A stretch of DNA of 5,479 nt from Marmoricola sp. (GTDB lineage: Bacteria > Actinomycetota > Actinomycetes > Propionibacteriales > Nocardioidaceae): NCBI GenBank assembly GCA_030151765.1, contig JASLCW010000389.1, positions 1 to 5,479 of the forward strand, read 5' to 3'. Both the position numbers and the translations under genes were made by a program. Position 1 is the stretch's first letter. Each line of letters starts with the position of its first letter. This document shows positions 4,957-5,479 of the stretch, piece after piece. A model generated the notes under the pieces. The model worked only from the letters and a program-made list of their open reading frames with translations, was not told the DNA's origin and ran no database searches.

Positions 4957-5479
4957 GTGGCCACACGCGACTTCGACGCCGAGATCAAGCAACTGAACTC
5001 CACGATGGAGACCATCGGGAAGGTGCTCGATCTCGACGGCATGCGCGCCGAGATCGCCTCGCTCGGTGAGCAGGTGGCGGCGCCGGACCTCTGGGACGAC
5101 CAGGAGAACGCGCAGCGCGTCACCGGCAGGCTCTCCGCGCTCCAGGGTGAGCTCGAGCGCTACACCGGTCTCGAGTCGCGGATCGAGGACCTCGGCGTCC
5201 TCGTCGAGCTGGCGCAGGAGGAGGGCGACGAGGACTCGCTCTCCGAGGCCGACGCCGAGCTGGACCGGATCCACAAGTCCGTCGAGCAGCTCGAGGTGCG
5301 CACCCTCCTCTCCGGCGAATACGACGCCCGCGAGGCGATCGTCACCATCCGTTCCGGCGCCGGCGGCGTCGACGCGGCCGACTTCGCCGAGATGCTGCTG
5401 CGGATGTACACCCGCTGGGCCGAGCGCAACAAGTACTCGGTCGAGGTCTTCGACACGTCGTACGCCGAAGAGGCCGGCA
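4957..5479 (+). CDS. prfB: Peptide chain release factor 2 (partial, N-terminal part)
   Basis: RF2 recognises UAA and UGA stop codons in the ribosomal A site and triggers release of the finished protein. The 174 complete codons present start at GTG 4957 with VATRDFDAEIKQL and then form the long helical N-terminal domain, including APDLWDDQENAQRV, a typical RF2 signature. RSGAGGVDAADFAEMLLRMY follows, matching the RF2 region usually written GAGGTEAxDWAxMLxRMY. The stop-codon-reading and GGQ domains lie beyond the right edge. No in-frame UGA or CUUUGA slip site occurs, so the autoregulatory +1 frameshift of E. coli prfB is absent, as in other actinobacteria. The gene is unrelated in function to the Tad genes and starts 11 bases after them. 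In many bacteria ftsE/ftsX lie near prfB, but these are not in view. Confidence 0.95.
   Translation, partial: MATRDFDAEIKQLNSTMETIGKVLDLDGMRAEIASLGEQVAAPDLWDDQENAQRVTGRLSALQGELERYTGLESRIEDLGVLVELAQEEGDEDSLSEADAELDRIHKSVEQLEVRTLLSGEYDAREAIVTIRSGAGGVDAADFAEMLLRMYTRWAERNKYSVEVFDTSYAEEAG

Noticed and set aside
4957..5100. Programmed frameshift in prfB
   Set aside because: The frame is continuous from GTG 4957, with no CUUUGA or in-frame UGA.
4711..5274. A 187-residue minus-strand frame across the tad end and prfB
   Set aside because: It is antisense to two well-supported genes and has no domain wording, so it is a codon-bias shadow.

Overview
The window is very GC-rich. Nearly every real reading frame ends its codons in G or C, GTG starts are common, and neighbouring genes overlap by a few bases. 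This points to a high-GC actinobacterium. The gene order and protein wording resemble Nocardioides and its relatives, but that genus assignment is an impression from the translated proteins, not a search result.

Layout: (1) Positions 1-196, minus strand: the N-terminal part of a gene that resembles the DUF222/13E12 family of HNH-endonuclease-like proteins and runs off the left edge. (2) Positions 197-548: a divergent intergenic region with an SOS(LexA)-box-like palindrome next to the minus-strand gene, two copies of a 27-base direct repeat 168 bases apart that each carry a CRP-like dyad, and a GC-rich hairpin between the copies. (3) Positions 549-4945: a compact plus-strand Tad/Flp (tight adherence) pilus or secretion operon. 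It contains the CpaF/TadA ATPase, TadB, TadC, a 52-residue pilin-like protein, TadE, a second TadE-like pseudopilin, and a short TadE/G-like protein. (4) Positions 4957-5479: the start of prfB (peptide chain release factor 2), which runs off the right edge.

The Tad genes would act together at the cytoplasmic membrane. The CpaF hexamer hydrolyses ATP to drive the TadB/TadC platform, which assembles the small pilin and the TadE-type minor pilins. The order cpaF-tadB-tadC-small protein-tadE-tadE-like matches the mycobacterial Rv3659c-Rv3654c type cluster. The Ssd/TadZ-like ATPase that often precedes cpaF in such clusters is not directly upstream here, and no prepilin peptidase is in the window.

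The points most worth a second look are: an apparent -1 frame discrepancy at the start of the second TadE-like gene, where a strong ribosome site and a GTGA overlap point to the wrong frame; the paired 27-base repeats upstream of cpaF; the degenerate pilin lacking the usual Glu+5; the SOS-like box before the DUF222-like gene; and a probable leaderless promoter for prfB embedded in the stop codon of the last Tad gene. I did not find a clearly new system. The window is a recognisable Tad locus with several unusual details.
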